A DNA stretch of 22,867 nt from Persebacter sp051008975 (GCA_051008975.1 JBPCXA010000198.1:1-22867); one strand, 5' to 3'. Positions 8,055-15,640 are shown, counted from the stretch's first letter. Notes: a model not told the origin generated them from the letters alone. Translations and numbers: made by a program.

Positions 8055-8084
8055 CCGCGGCGATTCCGCCGCAACGCGGTTTTT
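8055..8084 (+). terminator. Intrinsic terminator after the LysE-family gene
   Basis: CCGCG (8055-8059) pairs with CGCGG (8075-8079) around a GC-rich interior that can also pair, followed by five T. It ends the fumC-lysE transcription unit. Confidence 0.6.
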
Positions 8085-8170
8085 CCCGCAAAATCCGAAA
8101 ATCCGCGTCGGCGCGTTGGCGAATTGCGCCCGAAAAAAAAATGCGCGGTTTCGCCGTCTTCGCGGTTTTG

Positions 8171-8179
8171 TGATACAAT
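8171..8179 (+). promoter_or_regulatory. Extended -10 promoter of the structured RNA
   Basis: TGATACAAT matches the extended -10 pattern TGnTAtAAT. Its predicted start, six bases after the box, is G8186, the first base of the closing stem of the RNA downstream. The -35 region is poor, as is usual for extended -10 promoters. Confidence 0.6.
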
Positions 8180-8185
8180 CTTTTC

Positions 8186-8314
8186 GTCAAGGACAGAAAG
8201 TTCCCCCGTTGCCGGGGGTGCCGTGTTTATAGAAGACCCTCGGGGAAGGGCGGCAGTATCTTGTATGACTTTCTGATACCTTGACAGCGCCCGGCGCGCA
8301 ACGCCGGACTTTTA
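8186..8314 (+). ncRNA. Putative structured RNA or leader RNA, about 129 nt
   Basis: The sequence folds into a closed, branched structure. P1 is GTCAAGG 8186-8192 with CCTTGAC 8279-8285. P2 is CAGAAAGT 8194-8201 with ACTTTCTG 8268-8275. Inside lie hairpin P3 (CCCCC 8203-8207 with GGGGG 8214-8218) and hairpin P4 (TGCCG 8219-8223 with CGGCA 8251-8255, capped by CCCT/AGGG). It begins at the predicted transcription start and ends in an intrinsic terminator. It does not show the signatures I know for 4.5S, 6S, tmRNA, RNase P or common riboswitches. It could be an independent small RNA or a terminated leader controlling the lipoprotein gene that starts 23 nt downstream. No protein-coding gene is supported in 8048-8336. 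Confidence 0.65.
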
Positions 8315-8316
8315 TT
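8291..8316 (+). terminator. Intrinsic terminator of the structured RNA
   Basis: CCGGCG (8291-8296) and CGCCGG (8302-8307) enclose a 5-nt loop, followed by ACTTTTATT. A 9-nt direct repeat TTGACAGCG (8281-8289 and 8315-8323) brackets the hairpin. The lipoprotein ATG follows at 8337, so read-through would be needed to express it from the upstream promoter. Confidence 0.75.
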
Positions 8317-8336
8317 GACAGCGAAAGGAAACAGAA

Positions 8337-8669
8337 ATGAAACAATCTATCCGCGCCGTTTTCGCCCTCGCGGCGATTTCTTCGGCGTTGCTTATGTCCG
8401 GCTGCGCCGACAAGCCCGGCCCGCGCCTGCGCGAAATTGAGCGCGTCAGCAAAATGACCGACGAGGAGATTGAGGAGGCGCGCCGCGCGTGTCATCTCGT
8501 CGCCACGGCGGACTACAACTGCGCTGAATTGATCGCGCCGTCGCACGGAATGTCCGCCGACGAGTGGCAGGATTTGACCGCGAAAACGAAGGTCTGCCGC
8601 AAAAACCAGCAGCTCAGTTTTAACCACTGTCTGCGCGGCAAGGGCGTCCGCTACTCCGAATTTAACTGA
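8337..8669 (+). CDS. Small lipoprotein of unknown function
   Basis: A 110-aa lipoprotein that I do not recognise. A signal peptide ends in the lipobox MSGC (Cys23), so the mature protein should be anchored to a membrane in the cell envelope. The mature part has an acidic helix (DEEIEEARRA, 42-51) and four cysteines (52, 62, 87, 98) that could form two disulfides in the periplasm. AAAGGA lies 7 nt before the ATG and supports this start. The gene follows the structured RNA and its terminator by about 23 nt, so its expression may depend on read-through. The ankyrin-repeat lipoprotein gene starts 15 nt downstream, suggesting an operon. Confidence 0.8.
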   Translation: MKQSIRAVFALAAISSALLMSGCADKPGPRLREIERVSKMTDEEIEEARRACHLVATADYNCAELIAPSHGMSADEWQDLTAKTKVCRKNQQLSFNHCLRGKGVRYSEFN

Positions 8670-8684
8670 TTCGGAGCGGCGGCG

Positions 8685-9446
8685 ATGCGGCATTTTTTGC
8701 TTTTGCGCGGCGCGACTTTTGTCGCGCTGTCGCTGATTCTCGCGTCCTGCGGCGGCGGCGCGCGCGAAGTGGAAGTTCGCGAACAAGAGGCGGGATATTA
8801 CACGGAAGTGCGGGAGGATCTTGACCCGGAATTTCTGTGTGAAGCGGCGAAAAACGGCAATTCGCGGGAGGCGCGTTTCCTGCTGGACAACGGCGCGGAT
8901 CCGAACGCACTTTGTCATACGGAGGGGCTGTATGTGAAATCGGCTTGCACCGTGTTCGGCGTGGGATTGATGATTACCGCGCCTCTCGTCGGGCGGTGCT
9001 GGGAGCCGGATATGCCGCCGATACTTTTTGCGGCGAAAGGCGGACATGCCGATGTGATGCGCGCCTTGCTGGAACACGGCGCGAATCCGCAAGCGTCCAA
9101 AGGAATCGTGGTGGTTTACGCGCTCAAGGCGGCGCGGCGAATTGTTCCCGTTACGCCGTTGCGTGCGGTAATTGGAAACGCCGAAATGGCGCGGATGCTG
9201 CTGGCGCACGGTGTGCCGCCGGACGCCGATTCGCTGCTTCTCGCCGTCAAGAGCAACAGCCACGAAGTGGTGCAGATGCTTTTGGACTGCGGCGCGAATC
9301 CGGGGGCGGGCGACATTAAGGGCGTCTTGAACGCGTGGGATTTTGCGCGCGATAATCCGGTGATTTTGGGAATTTTGGATCGCTATTTGGAGGAGGCCAA
9401 GGCGGGCGAATGGGAAAAATCCTGCCCGCAAAAGGAGAAAGTTTGA
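8685..9446 (+). CDS. Ankyrin-repeat lipoprotein
   Basis: A 253-aa predicted lipoprotein: hydrophobic N-terminus with lipobox LASC (Cys22), a Gly-rich linker, then ankyrin-type repeats. Repeat cores are visible at about 50-77 (ARFLLDNGADPN), 111-139 (AAKGGHADVMRALLEHGANP), 157-182 (GNAEMARMLLAHGVPPD) and 183-207 (HEVVQMLLDCGANP). A cysteine-containing hydrophobic insertion (about 86-105) separates the first two repeats. Ankyrin repeats bind protein partners, and here they should face the periplasm or cell surface. The gene lies 15 nt after the small lipoprotein gene, with GGAG shortly before its ATG. A terminator-like hairpin follows. The partner and role are unknown; repeats of this sort are common in host-associated bacteria. 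Confidence 0.87.
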   Translation: MRHFLLLRGATFVALSLILASCGGGAREVEVREQEAGYYTEVREDLDPEFLCEAAKNGNSREARFLLDNGADPNALCHTEGLYVKSACTVFGVGLMITAPLVGRCWEPDMPPILFAAKGGHADVMRALLEHGANPQASKGIVVVYALKAARRIVPVTPLRAVIGNAEMARMLLAHGVPPDADSLLLAVKSNSHEVVQMLLDCGANPGAGDIKGVLNAWDFARDNPVILGILDRYLEEAKAGEWEKSCPQKEKV

Positions 9447-9451
9447 TTTCG

Positions 9452-9484
9452 CCGGGAGATTCGTTTCAGTCGCCCGGTTTTATT
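9452..9484 (+). terminator. Probable intrinsic terminator after the ankyrin lipoprotein
   Basis: CCGGG (9452-9456) pairs with CCCGG (9473-9477) across a 16-nt loop, followed by TTTTATT. The short stem and large loop make it moderate in strength. Confidence 0.5.
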
Positions 9485-9509
9485 CATCAAAAAAAAGGAG
9501 AGAACTCCC

Positions 9510-9911
9510 ATGAAACACGCAGTAAAAACCACCCTCGTCGCCGCGATGCTGGCGATGTCCCCGTCGGCTTTTGCGGCGGATACCACCCAAGTTGTCGGCG
9601 GGCTCGGACTCGCCGGACTCAGTGGATGGTATTGGCAAAACGGCAAAAGCGATGCCGAGGACGATGTAGACGCCTGCATCGCGCAGAGACGGGCAACGAA
9701 CAGCCCCGGGACATGCAGCTCGGACTACGGCACTGAAAGATTGGTCGGAATCATCGGCATTATTATCGGCGGGGCGTTGGCTGTCAACGGACTCACCGAT
9801 GACGATTCCGCTCCCGACTATTTCACCCGCAACGGGCTGGTGATGGACGGCATGACCTTCGGGTATACCGATACCGGCAAGGTCGGGCTGCAGAAGAAGT
9901 GGGAGTTCTGA
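9510..9911 (+). CDS. Small exported Gly-rich protein, unknown function
   Basis: A 133-aa protein that I do not recognise. A Sec-type signal peptide ends at about residue 23 (SAFAAD). Next come a Gly-rich segment (29-40), an acidic stretch with two cysteines (about 49-70), and a hydrophobic Gly/Ile-rich segment (76-94) that could cross or associate with a membrane. The C-terminus ends in aromatic Phe, a feature of some outer-membrane proteins but too little to call one. A strong AAGGAG ribosome site precedes the ATG after a run of A. A terminator-like hairpin separates it from the ankyrin lipoprotein, so it may be a separate unit. The 181 nt after its stop hold no gene. Confidence 0.75.
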   Translation: MKHAVKTTLVAAMLAMSPSAFAADTTQVVGGLGLAGLSGWYWQNGKSDAEDDVDACIAQRRATNSPGTCSSDYGTERLVGIIGIIIGGALAVNGLTDDDSAPDYFTRNGLVMDGMTFGYTDTGKVGLQKKWEF

Positions 9912-10092
9912 CCGCGATTCTGTACCGCCGCGTTTTTTGACAAAACTGGCGGGTCTGTTCCGTCTCCGAATTTGCGGGGGCGGACGGGCGATTTTTTCGA
10001 CATTTTTTCGCGGCGGCGAAGATTCCGCCCGCCGCAATTCCGTCCGTCGTCCGTTTATGTTAAACTCGCGTTTTTTCGGGGGAACTTTTGCG

Positions 10093-10836
10093 ATGATCAA
10101 AAACGCGCTTTATCTGACGGGATTGTTTTTCGCCGTCGTTGTTCCGGCGGCGTTCGCCGCGGAATCTTCGGCGCGCGAAGTCGCGTATTTCGGCGAGACG
10201 AAGGGATATTTGGCGCTGCCGGAATCCGCGGACGCCGCGCCGGCGCTGATTTTAATCCACGAGTGGTGGGGTCTCAACGACGACATTCGCGCCAAGGCGC
10301 GCGCGTTCGCCGCCGCCGGCTATGTCGCGCTGGCGGTGGATTTATACGGCGGACAAACCGCGGATTCGCCGGACGCCGCGCGCAAACTCGCCGGGGCGGT
10401 GCGCCGCGATTCCGCCGCCGCCTTTGCGAATTTGCGCGCCGCCGCCGCGTATTTGCGCGATTCGCCGCGGGCGGACGGGGCGCGGCTCGGCTCGGTGGGC
10501 TGGTGTTTCGGCGGCGGCTGGTCGTACCAAATCGCCAAAAACGACTTGGGCGCGAAGGCGTCGGTCATTTATTACGGGCGTTTCAATCCCGAAGACGATT
10601 TGTCGCAAATGCGCGCGGCGATTCTCGGGCATTTCGGCGAGGAAGACGCCGCCATCCGGGCGGACGACGTGCGCGAATTTCAGGCGCGTCTGCGGACGCA
10701 TTCCGGCGCACACGAAATTTTCATTTATCCGCACGCCGGACACGGATTCGCCAATCCCGACAATCCGTCCCACGACCCGGAGGCGGCGGAAACCGCCAAC
10801 CTGCGGACTTTGGATTTTTTGCGGCGGCATTTGTAG
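10093..10836 (+). CDS. Exported dienelactone-hydrolase-family protein
   Basis: A 247-aa alpha/beta hydrolase of the dienelactone hydrolase family with a signal peptide (1-22, ending AAFAA), so it should act in the periplasm. The expected catalytic residues are visible: Cys138 in GWCFGGG, Asp185 in GEEDAAI and His217 in HAGHGF. HEWWGLND (56-63) contains the Glu that positions the nucleophile in this family. I chose the ATG at 10093 because it begins the signal peptide and follows a GGGGG-AAC ribosome-site-like stretch; the frame is open upstream to 9937, but that part has no family character. It is followed by the binding protein of an ABC importer 138 nt away. The substrate, some ester or lactone, is unknown. 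Confidence 0.9.
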   Translation: MIKNALYLTGLFFAVVVPAAFAAESSAREVAYFGETKGYLALPESADAAPALILIHEWWGLNDDIRAKARAFAAAGYVALAVDLYGGQTADSPDAARKLAGAVRRDSAAAFANLRAAAAYLRDSPRADGARLGSVGWCFGGGWSYQIAKNDLGAKASVIYYGRFNPEDDLSQMRAAILGHFGEEDAAIRADDVREFQARLRTHSGAHEIFIYPHAGHGFANPDNPSHDPEAAETANLRTLDFLRRHL

Positions 10837-10934
10837 CGTTTGCGAGGGGCGGCGCGAGGGGCGGAAATCGCCGAAATTTTTTCGCCCAAAAGGCAAAAAA
10901 AGGTGAAAAAAAATGCACGGCGGCGGCGAAATGG

Positions 10935-10940
10935 TATAAT
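10935..10940 (+). promoter_or_regulatory. -10 box of the ABC binding-protein gene
   Basis: A perfect TATAAT lies 34 nt before the ATG at 10975, giving a leader of about 28 nt with a GGAG ribosome site. An A-rich tract (10889-10913) lies upstream and could act as an UP-like element. The 138-nt gap holds no gene. Confidence 0.55.
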
Positions 10941-10974
10941 GGGGCGCTTTTATTTCTTACCGGAGAACAATCCA

Positions 10975-12159
10975 ATGCTGAACAAACTCTGCAAAACTCT
11001 CGTCGGCGGCGCGGTCGCGCTGTCGGTTGTCGCCGTCGCGCCCGCGTCCGCGGCGAATGAAACGCTCAAAATCGGCTTCGTCGGCGTCACCAGCGGCCCG
11101 AAGGCGGCGTGGGGAATTTCCAACGTCCGCTGTATGGAAACCCGCGCCAAGTGGCTGAACGAGGAGGGCGGCGTCCAAATCGGCGGCAAAACGTACGATT
11201 TGGACATCGTCACCTGGGATACGCAGGACAACACCACCCGCGCCAAGGAGGGAATGGAAAAAATGGTGCAGGAGGGCGTCCATTATGTCGTCGGCCCGAA
11301 TACCGACCCCACCGCCGCGGCGGTGCGTCCGGTCGCCGAGAAGGACGGCGTGATGTATTTCCCGTACGCCTTTCCGAAGGAGTTGTATTCCAAGCCGGCC
11401 GGCAACGCGGTGCTGGGGATGATCGCGAATTATCAGTCCGGTCCCGCCATTTATCGCCATTTGAAGGAAAACGAGGGCATTAAAACCATCGCCTTTCTGG
11501 CGGCGAACGAATCGGACGCGCTTTCGCAGCGCGCCGGGGGCGTCGCGGCGGCGAAGGAACTGGGGCTGAAAGTCGTCGCCGAAGACGCCTACCAGAGCGA
11601 CACCCGCGATTTCGCGCCGGTGGTGACGCCGATCGTCCGCTTGAAGCCGGATTTGCTCGTGTTGTCCGGGGTCGCCGGCGGTACCGCGCCGCTGATTATC
11701 CGCGCCGCCCGCGAACTCGGCTACGAGGGGCTGATGTCCGCCGAAACCGCGCAGGACGCCAAGCAACTCGCCGAAGGCGCGGGCGATCTGGCGAACGGCT
11801 TTATTTCGGTCGGCGGCGCATCCACCCCCGAAATTCGCACGCCGCTGATGGAGGAATTCATCCGCCGCTACGCCGAAGACCACGGGCAATACGACAACGA
11901 ATCCGACACGAAAGTGTACGCGCTGGAATATATTTTGGAGACGCTGAAAGCGAATCCGAAGGCGCTGGACGACGTCGGCGAGTTCCAGAAGACGATGGAC
12001 ACTTTTTCCGCGCCGAATCCGTTTATCAAGGGGGACGCGAAACTCCAATATGTCGGTAATTCTTCCTTCGGGCAAAAGCGTCAACTCGGCGTGCCGATGG
12101 TCATTACCGAGTTCCGCGACGGCGAGTTTGAGACGCTGTTTGTGACCAGCGCGGATTAA
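10975..12159 (+). CDS. ABC importer substrate-binding protein (LivK-like)
   Basis: A 394-aa periplasmic binding protein of the branched-chain amino-acid/amide (HAAT) family. A signal peptide (1-26, ending APASAA) is followed by the type I binding fold: LKIGFVGVTSGPKAAWG at the start of the mature protein, the WLNEEGGVQIGGKTYDL segment, the DNTTRAKEGMEKMV helix and the VVGPNTDPTAAAV segment that contacts ligand in relatives. The ATG at 10975 is supported by the signal peptide and a GGAG site. It begins the importer locus; the permeases and ATPases follow after an intervening amidotransferase gene. A terminator at 12186-12209 could make this gene more abundant than the rest. The substrate class (amino acid, amide, urea or ureide) cannot be fixed. 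Confidence 0.92.
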   Translation: MLNKLCKTLVGGAVALSVVAVAPASAANETLKIGFVGVTSGPKAAWGISNVRCMETRAKWLNEEGGVQIGGKTYDLDIVTWDTQDNTTRAKEGMEKMVQEGVHYVVGPNTDPTAAAVRPVAEKDGVMYFPYAFPKELYSKPAGNAVLGMIANYQSGPAIYRHLKENEGIKTIAFLAANESDALSQRAGGVAAAKELGLKVVAEDAYQSDTRDFAPVVTPIVRLKPDLLVLSGVAGGTAPLIIRAARELGYEGLMSAETAQDAKQLAEGAGDLANGFISVGGASTPEIRTPLMEEFIRRYAEDHGQYDNESDTKVYALEYILETLKANPKALDDVGEFQKTMDTFSAPNPFIKGDAKLQYVGNSSFGQKRQLGVPMVITEFRDGEFETLFVTSAD

Positions 12160-12185
12160 TTTCCGCCGCGACGGGGGAACGAAAA

Positions 12186-12215
12186 AGCCCGGGAGTTTTC
12201 TTCCGGGCTGTCGTT
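12186..12215 (+). terminator. Terminator or attenuating hairpin after the binding-protein gene
   Basis: AGCCCGG (12186-12192) pairs with CCGGGCT (12203-12209) around a short T-rich loop, followed by GTCGTTTAT. The tail is weak, so partial read-through into the amidotransferase gene is likely. Confidence 0.65.
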
Positions 12216-12247
12216 TATAAACGCCGCGCGCGGACGGAATTTAAGCC

Positions 12248-12958
12248 GTGCGCTTCTTAGTAATTCAACATATCGCCTGCGAACATCCGGGCATCTTCCG
12301 CGATCTGATGCGGCGGGACGGCGCGGATTGGGACGCCGTGCAGTTGAACGAAGGCGACGTCATTCCCGATTTTGCGGGCTATGACGCGATGATGGTGATG
12401 GGCGGACCGATGGATGTGTGGCAGACGAAGGCGCATCCGTGGCTTGCCGCCGAAATTGCGGCGATTGCGCGCTGGGTGTGCGGGGGCAGACCGTATCTCG
12501 GATTTTGTCTCGGTCATCAGTTGCTGGCGGCGGCTCTCGGCGGCAAAATCGGTGCCGCGGCGCGTCCCGAAATCGGCGTTTTGCCGGTAAATCTCACCGC
12601 CGCCGGAAAGGCGCACTGGTTTTTTAAGGGTTGTCCGCCGCAATTTAATACGCTGCAGTGGCATTCGGCGGAAGTGCTGCGGATTCCCGAAAACGCCGCG
12701 CCGCTCGCGGATTCTCCGGCGTGCGGCGTCAATGCGATGGCGTGGGGCGCGCGCGCGGTGTCGGTGCAGTTTCATGTGGAATTGACGGCGGATACCGTGG
12801 GCGAATGGGGGAAAGTGCCCGAATATGCGGAATCGCTGGAAACGGCGCTCGGACAAGGCGCGCTGGCGCGTTTGGACAAATCGGCGGCGCGGAATATGGC
12901 GGATTTCAACCGGCTTTCGGAAACTCTGTATCATAACTTCGCCGGCAACATTCGCTGA
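12248..12958 (+). CDS. Class I glutamine amidotransferase-like protein
   Basis: A 236-aa stand-alone class I glutamine amidotransferase (GMP-synthase-like GATase fold). The triad is present: Cys87 in GFCLGHQLL, His176 and Glu178 in QFHVE; MMVMGGPMDVW (48-58) forms the oxyanion-side loop. Such proteins release ammonia from glutamine or hydrolyse gamma-glutamyl or related amide bonds. It starts with GTG at 12248, since no ATG fits the family N-terminus, and has no clear Shine-Dalgarno. It sits between the binding protein and the permeases of one importer, so it may process the imported nitrogen compound, for example by amide or gamma-glutamyl hydrolysis. That role is inferred from position only. 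Confidence 0.88.
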   Translation: MRFLVIQHIACEHPGIFRDLMRRDGADWDAVQLNEGDVIPDFAGYDAMMVMGGPMDVWQTKAHPWLAAEIAAIARWVCGGRPYLGFCLGHQLLAAALGGKIGAAARPEIGVLPVNLTAAGKAHWFFKGCPPQFNTLQWHSAEVLRIPENAAPLADSPACGVNAMAWGARAVSVQFHVELTADTVGEWGKVPEYAESLETALGQGALARLDKSAARNMADFNRLSETLYHNFAGNIR

Positions 12959-12981
12959 CCGGCGACAGTCCCGCGTTTTGC

Positions 12982-12987
12982 TATAAT
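12982..12987 (+). promoter_or_regulatory. -10 box of the first permease gene, leaderless geometry
   Basis: A perfect TATAAT is followed by six bases and the ATG at 12994. No Shine-Dalgarno is present. The transcript should start at the start codon. Confidence 0.6.
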
Positions 12988-12993
12988 TCCGCG

Positions 12994-13866
12994 ATGGAGC
13001 AAATCGTCGTCAACGGGCTGTATTTGGGCGCGCAATACGCGCTGATCGCGCTCGGACTTACGCTGATTTTCGCGCTGATGAACGTGCTGAATTTCGCGCA
13101 CGGACAAATGTATGTGCTGGGCGGATTTGTGACCTACTGGGTATACGGGCGTCTGCAGCTACCGTTTCCGCTGGCGATTTTGGCGTCGGCGCTCACGCTG
13201 CTGGCGGCGGGCGCTTTTGTAGAAAAGTTTTTATTTCGTCCGGTGTTGAAAAAAAGCGCGCGCGAGGAAAGTTCGATGTTGCTGGCGGCGGGGCTGGCGT
13301 TCTTTTTTGACGCGATTATTCTTCTGATATTCGGACAAAAACAGCGCGGCGTGCCGAAAATTTTGGACGGCGTACAAAACTGGGGCGATTTTACCGTCGT
13401 CATGCCGAACGACAAAATCGCGGTCGGCGTCTGCATCGTTTTGATGATCGCCGGATTTATTTTGTTCATGCAATACACCCGCCCCGGACGGGCGATGCGC
13501 GCGCTGGCGCAGGATCGCACGGCGGCGCAATTGATGGGCGTGGACGCGGACAAGTATTCAATGCTCGGATTCGCCCTCGGCGCGATGCTGGCGGGGGTCG
13601 CGGGCGGACTGCTGGCGGCGATTACCGGCGTCAGTTCCGGCATCGGCGGACCGATTTCCATCAAGGCGTTTTTGATGGTGATGATCGGCGGCGCCGGCGT
13701 GGTGCCGGGGGCGATTGTCGGCGGATTCATTCTCGGCATGACCGAATCGTTCGGGCTGTCGTATTTGCGCGCCTACGGCGACATCACCTATTTGGCGATT
13801 TTCGTTTCGCTGATGCTTTTTCTCAGCGTCCGTCCGCAGGGGCTGATGGGCAAGCCGTGGGGCTGA
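12994..13866 (+). CDS. ABC importer permease, LivH-like
   Basis: A 290-aa inner-membrane permease of the LivH family. The N-terminus NGLYLGAQYALIALGLTLIF, then LNFAHGQMYVLGGF (31-45), is typical. The cytoplasmic coupling region includes the RAMRALAQDRTAAQLMGVD segment (about 167-185), where the EAA-like helix contacts the ATPase. GGAGVVPGAIVGGFILG forms a late helix. About eight hydrophobic segments are visible. The next gene begins one base after its stop. A TATAAT box just before the start codon gives the permease/ATPase genes their own promoter, separate from the binding protein. Confidence 0.93.
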   Translation: MEQIVVNGLYLGAQYALIALGLTLIFALMNVLNFAHGQMYVLGGFVTYWVYGRLQLPFPLAILASALTLLAAGAFVEKFLFRPVLKKSAREESSMLLAAGLAFFFDAIILLIFGQKQRGVPKILDGVQNWGDFTVVMPNDKIAVGVCIVLMIAGFILFMQYTRPGRAMRALAQDRTAAQLMGVDADKYSMLGFALGAMLAGVAGGLLAAITGVSSGIGGPISIKAFLMVMIGGAGVVPGAIVGGFILGMTESFGLSYLRAYGDITYLAIFVSLMLFLSVRPQGLMGKPWG

Positions 13867-13867
13867 C

Positions 13868-14854
13868 ATGACATACCGGCGGGCGACGGCGGTCGCCGTA
13901 TTTTTGTTCGCGGTGTTCGTCGCCGCGCCTTGGACGCTGGCGGCGGCGGGGCGCGGCGATTTGATCAGCGCGCTGACGTCGGTGGCGCTGCTGTCGGTGA
14001 TCAGTTCCGGCGTATGGCTGACTTTTTACATCGGGCGCATCAACATCGGGCAGGGCGCGTTCGCGCTGCTGGGCGGTTATGTGTCGGCGATACTCGTCGT
14101 CAAATACGACGTCCTGTTTTGGTGGACGCTGCCCGCGGCGGGATTGTTTTGCGCCGCCGCCAGCGTGTGCATCGGACTGCCGATTTTGCGTTTGCGCGGC
14201 GTATATTTTGCGATGGTCACGCTGACCCTCACCGAAGTGGCGCGGTTGACGGCGCAGGCGCTGCCGATTACGAACGGCCCGGCGGGCATTACGAATATTC
14301 CGCCGCCGGGCGCGCTGTCGCTGTTCGGGCTGGAATTAATTCCGAATTTCGCGGAGTTGGAAAATTTGCGTCTCGGATTTTATTATTTGGCGGCGTCTTT
14401 GCTGGTGTTGTGTTTCGCGGGAATGTGGCGTCTGGTGAATTCGCGTCTCGGTTTTTTATGTCGTTCGCTGCAGCAGAACGAGGAGCTCGCCGCCTCCATC
14501 GGGGTGAATGTCGCGCGGCTGCGGCTGCTGGCGTATGCGATTTCGTCCTTTTTGGGCGGAGTCGGCGGGGCGGTGTTCGCGGCGATTGTGCAGTCGGTAT
14601 ATCCGGCGACTTTTCCGATTCAAGAATCGGTGAACTATATGCTGTATTGTTTCATGGGCGGGTTGGGCTATGTATTCGGGCCGATGCTCGGCACGCTGAC
14701 CTTGTATATGGGATGGGATTTTTTGTTCAGGGCCGGCGAATATCAATTGTTGATTTACGCGACGGCGTTGATTTTGCTGATGTTGTTTTTGCCGAACGGA
14801 CTGATGAGCATTCGTCCGGGCCTGTTTCGGACGCCGTCCGCGGGACGCCGGTGA
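13868..14854 (+). CDS. ABC importer permease, LivM-like
   Basis: A 328-aa inner-membrane permease of the LivM family, the partner of the LivH-like subunit. Hydrophobic segments run from residue 9. The conserved FYIGRINIGQGAFALLGGY region (about 53-71), LRGVYFAMVTLTLTEVARL (about 113-131) and the coupling segment RSLQQNEELAASIGVNVARLRLLAY (about 198-222) are visible. The ATG is one base after the upstream stop, and the next gene begins inside its own stop codon (GTGA overlap), so the four genes should be translated from one mRNA. No frameshift is visible. Confidence 0.93.
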   Translation: MTYRRATAVAVFLFAVFVAAPWTLAAAGRGDLISALTSVALLSVISSGVWLTFYIGRINIGQGAFALLGGYVSAILVVKYDVLFWWTLPAAGLFCAAASVCIGLPILRLRGVYFAMVTLTLTEVARLTAQALPITNGPAGITNIPPPGALSLFGLELIPNFAELENLRLGFYYLAASLLVLCFAGMWRLVNSRLGFLCRSLQQNEELAASIGVNVARLRLLAYAISSFLGGVGGAVFAAIVQSVYPATFPIQESVNYMLYCFMGGLGYVFGPMLGTLTLYMGWDFLFRAGEYQLLIYATALILLMLFLPNGLMSIRPGLFRTPSAGRR

Positions 14855-15636
14855 CGGGCGGCGGCGAGATTTTGCGGGTGAATAATGTCAGCCGCCGCTT
14901 CGGCGGATTGACGGCGGTGAACAATGTCAGTTTCGCCGCGAACGCGAACGAGATATTGTCGGTCATCGGCCCGAACGGCGCGGGAAAATCCACGTTGTTT
15001 AAGTTGATCTCCTCGTTTTTGCGTCCGACGCGCGGCGAAGTATTGCTGGACGGGCGGCGCGTTTCCGGTCTTTCGCCGCACGCCGCGGCGCGGCGGGGCG
15101 TCGTGCGCACTTTTCAGGAGACGACGATTTTTCGCGGAATGAGCGTCCGCGACAATGTCGTTATCGCCCATCATCTTCGTTCGCGGGCGGGATTGTTCGG
15201 ATTTTTTGTCAACTCGCGGACGGCGGCGGCGGACGAACGCGAGTTCGGAAAGTCCGCCGATTCCATTCTGGAATTTTTGCGCCTATCCGAAATCAAGAAC
15301 GAGCCCGCCGGCAATTTGCCGCACGGGCATTTGCGCGCGCTGGGAATCGCGATCGGTCTCGCGACAAATCCGCGGGTGCTGCTTTTGGACGAACCGTTCG
15401 CCGGAATGAACCACGACGAAACGACGAAGGCGCTGGCGATGACGCGGGAGGTGCGGGATCGCGGCGTCACCCTGCTGGTGGTGGAACACGACATGCGCGC
15501 GGTGATGAGCATTTCCGACCGCATCGTCGTTTTGAATTTCGGCGAGAAGATCGCCGAGGGCGCGCCGGACGAAATCCAAAAAAACGAAAAGGTCATAGAG
15601 GCGTATTTGGGCGCGGAAGACGCGGCGGAGATTTAA
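14851..15636 (+). CDS. ABC importer ATPase, LivG-like
   Basis: A 261-aa ATPase: Walker A GPNGAGKST (40-48), Q-loop TFQE (87-90), Walker B LLLDEP (177-182) and the switch His213 (EHDM). The ABC signature reads LPHGH (156-160) instead of LSGGQ; I believe this is usual in one LivG subgroup, together with the following GMN segment. The GTG start at 14851 overlaps the livM-like stop (GTGA); a second in-frame GTG at 14878 is the alternative start. The frame is open far upstream as a shadow of the permease gene. It ends 4 nt before the second ATPase gene. Confidence 0.92.
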   Translation: MTGGGEILRVNNVSRRFGGLTAVNNVSFAANANEILSVIGPNGAGKSTLFKLISSFLRPTRGEVLLDGRRVSGLSPHAAARRGVVRTFQETTIFRGMSVRDNVVIAHHLRSRAGLFGFFVNSRTAAADEREFGKSADSILEFLRLSEIKNEPAGNLPHGHLRALGIAIGLATNPRVLLLDEPFAGMNHDETTKALAMTREVRDRGVTLLVVEHDMRAVMSISDRIVVLNFGEKIAEGAPDEIQKNEKVIEAYLGAEDAAEI

Positions 15637-15640
15637 TACA

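Noticed and set aside
8186..8314. 4.5S, 6S, RNase P, tmRNA or a hammerhead ribozyme as identity of the structured RNA
   Set aside because: The 4.5S apical motif, the RNase P and tmRNA cores and the CUGAUGA core of hammerheads are absent, and the length is short for 6S.
8187..9431. A 414-aa minus-strand open frame covering the lipoprotein genes
   Set aside because: His/Arg-rich antisense product without motifs; the plus strand carries two genes with lipoboxes, ankyrin repeats and ribosome sites.
9912..10092. A TTGACA at about 9937-9942 as promoter of the exported hydrolase gene
   Set aside because: No -10 lies at a suitable distance; a weak TTAAACT near 10060 is possible but not convincing.
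15006..15340. Degenerate ABC signature (LPHGH in place of LSGGQ) in the LivG-like ATPase as a sign of a broken transporter
   Set aside because: Walker A, Walker B, Q-loop and switch His are intact, and I recall the HGH/GMN pattern as normal for one subgroup of these ATPases.
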